From: Verrucomicrobiota bacterium
Lineage (GTDB): Bacteria > Verrucomicrobiota > Verrucomicrobiia > Limisphaerales > Fontisphaeraceae
Assembly: GCA_037139415.1 (NCBI GenBank)
Contig: JBAXGN010000072.1
Coordinates: 1-34,443 of the forward strand
DNA length: 34,443 bases
Direction of reading: 5' to 3'
Below the pieces are notes generated by a model. It did not search any database. It was not told the origin of the DNA and saw nothing but the letters and a program-made list of their open reading frames with translations. Within the stretch, counting starts at the first letter, position 1. Every line of letters begins with the position of its first letter. Made by a program: the position numbers and the translations under genes. Positions 33,990-34,443 of the stretch are shown in pieces.

Positions 33990-34443
33990 AGAAAACCCCG
34001 ATCCATGGAAAAAGTCAAGCCAGCGAATCATCGTGCAGCAAGCCAGAACAGCGCAGAGAACAGCCCAAACTATGGATTGGCTCTTCCTCGGGTAGGTTGC
34101 TCCCCCTTCGCCCCCCCCCGCAACCAACCCTGGCCCCCCCCCGAACTGCCCGGCGCCCCGTAAACGCGCCCCGCCAACCCGCGCCCCGCCGACGCCGATC
34201 CCGCCAAACTCCTCCTCCCAGTTCCGCTGGGAACCTTTCAGTTGCGGATTGACGTCCAGCGGGTGCCGAATTTACCCTTTCCCCATGAACCACGGCTCCA
34301 GCATTGCGCCGCGCGCTCTGAATCCGGGGCGCGCCAGGCCGGGCCGTCAACCACCAACCCAACCCCTATGGAACACAACCTTGTCCATGCTCAGAACACC
34401 GCATCTGCCAGATTTAGCTTGATACCAATTTGAACACCAGGCG
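33990..34443. other. Right end: C-rich low-complexity sequence, no gene supported
   Basis: Two runs of nine C (34111-34119 and 34134-34142) and GC-rich CCCGCC repeats at 34150-34205 dominate. The minus frame 34015-34362 and a 48-codon plus frame from 34283 are not recognisable. The final 150 bp may belong to the 5' region of a gene beyond the window. Confidence 0.5.

Noticed and set aside
34015-34362. 115-codon minus frame at the right end
   Set aside because: Arises from C-run and GC-rich low-complexity sequence, with Gly/Arg-rich nonsense composition.

Overview
This 34.4 kb chromosomal segment most likely comes from a Verrucomicrobia-type member of the PVC group, perhaps near Pedosphaera or Limisphaerales. 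That placement is inferred from protein types: a prepilin-like protein with a C-terminal DGH motif, a lamin-tail/CotH secreted protein, a PQQ-type propeller opening with DWPQWRGPQRDG, a YncE-like propeller fused to a di-heme module, and many secreted proteins with few Shine-Dalgarno sites. No species can be named. I see no phage, insertion sequence, CRISPR array or classical defence island.

Layout. 0.1-4 kb: a glycine-rich RRM protein with a strong terminator, a beta-barrel-like protein and a secreted PQQ-type propeller. 3.8-7.3 kb: a decayed SGNH esterase fragment, a two-helix membrane protein, a secreted GH99-like/WbsX protein, a small Cys-rich secreted protein and a GH43-like protein whose N-terminus is read out of a repeat. 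7.3-11.8 kb: gltX, a Tat-exported GH5 enzyme, an LPNGN-repeat propeller and a Nudix hydrolase. 11.7-16.4 kb: the propeller/cytochrome fusion, an unknown exported protein, an FmdB zinc ribbon and tRNA-Lys(CTT). 16.4-22.1 kb: a prepilin-like protein, the CotH protein and a PA14/TPR protein.

22.1-31.6 kb is mainly metabolic: purB, an aminotransferase/Gfo-Idh-MocA pair, trpE, a small membrane protein, hisI, lnt and a VOC protein. 31.8-33.1 kb holds a DksA-like protein, L33 and S18, followed by a bidirectional terminator and a convergent 53-aa basic protein. The last 1.3 kb is an island of intergenic repeats plus a DUF433 gene.

The signals I rate highest are: (1) the DksA-L33-S18 cluster, in which all three proteins lack zinc-finger cysteines (DksA positions are exactly C-T-T-A); (2) a 7-bp repeat family (ATTTCGG/ATTGCGG) present at several sites, in one place lying directly against a start codon; a related degenerate TTCGG-rich tract is translated into a signal peptide; (3) the SGNH hydrolase remnant next to the PQQ gene; (4) the aminotransferase/oxidoreductase pair of unknown substrate. 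Several enzymes point to a polysaccharide-degrading lifestyle, but there is no SusC/D-like locus here.
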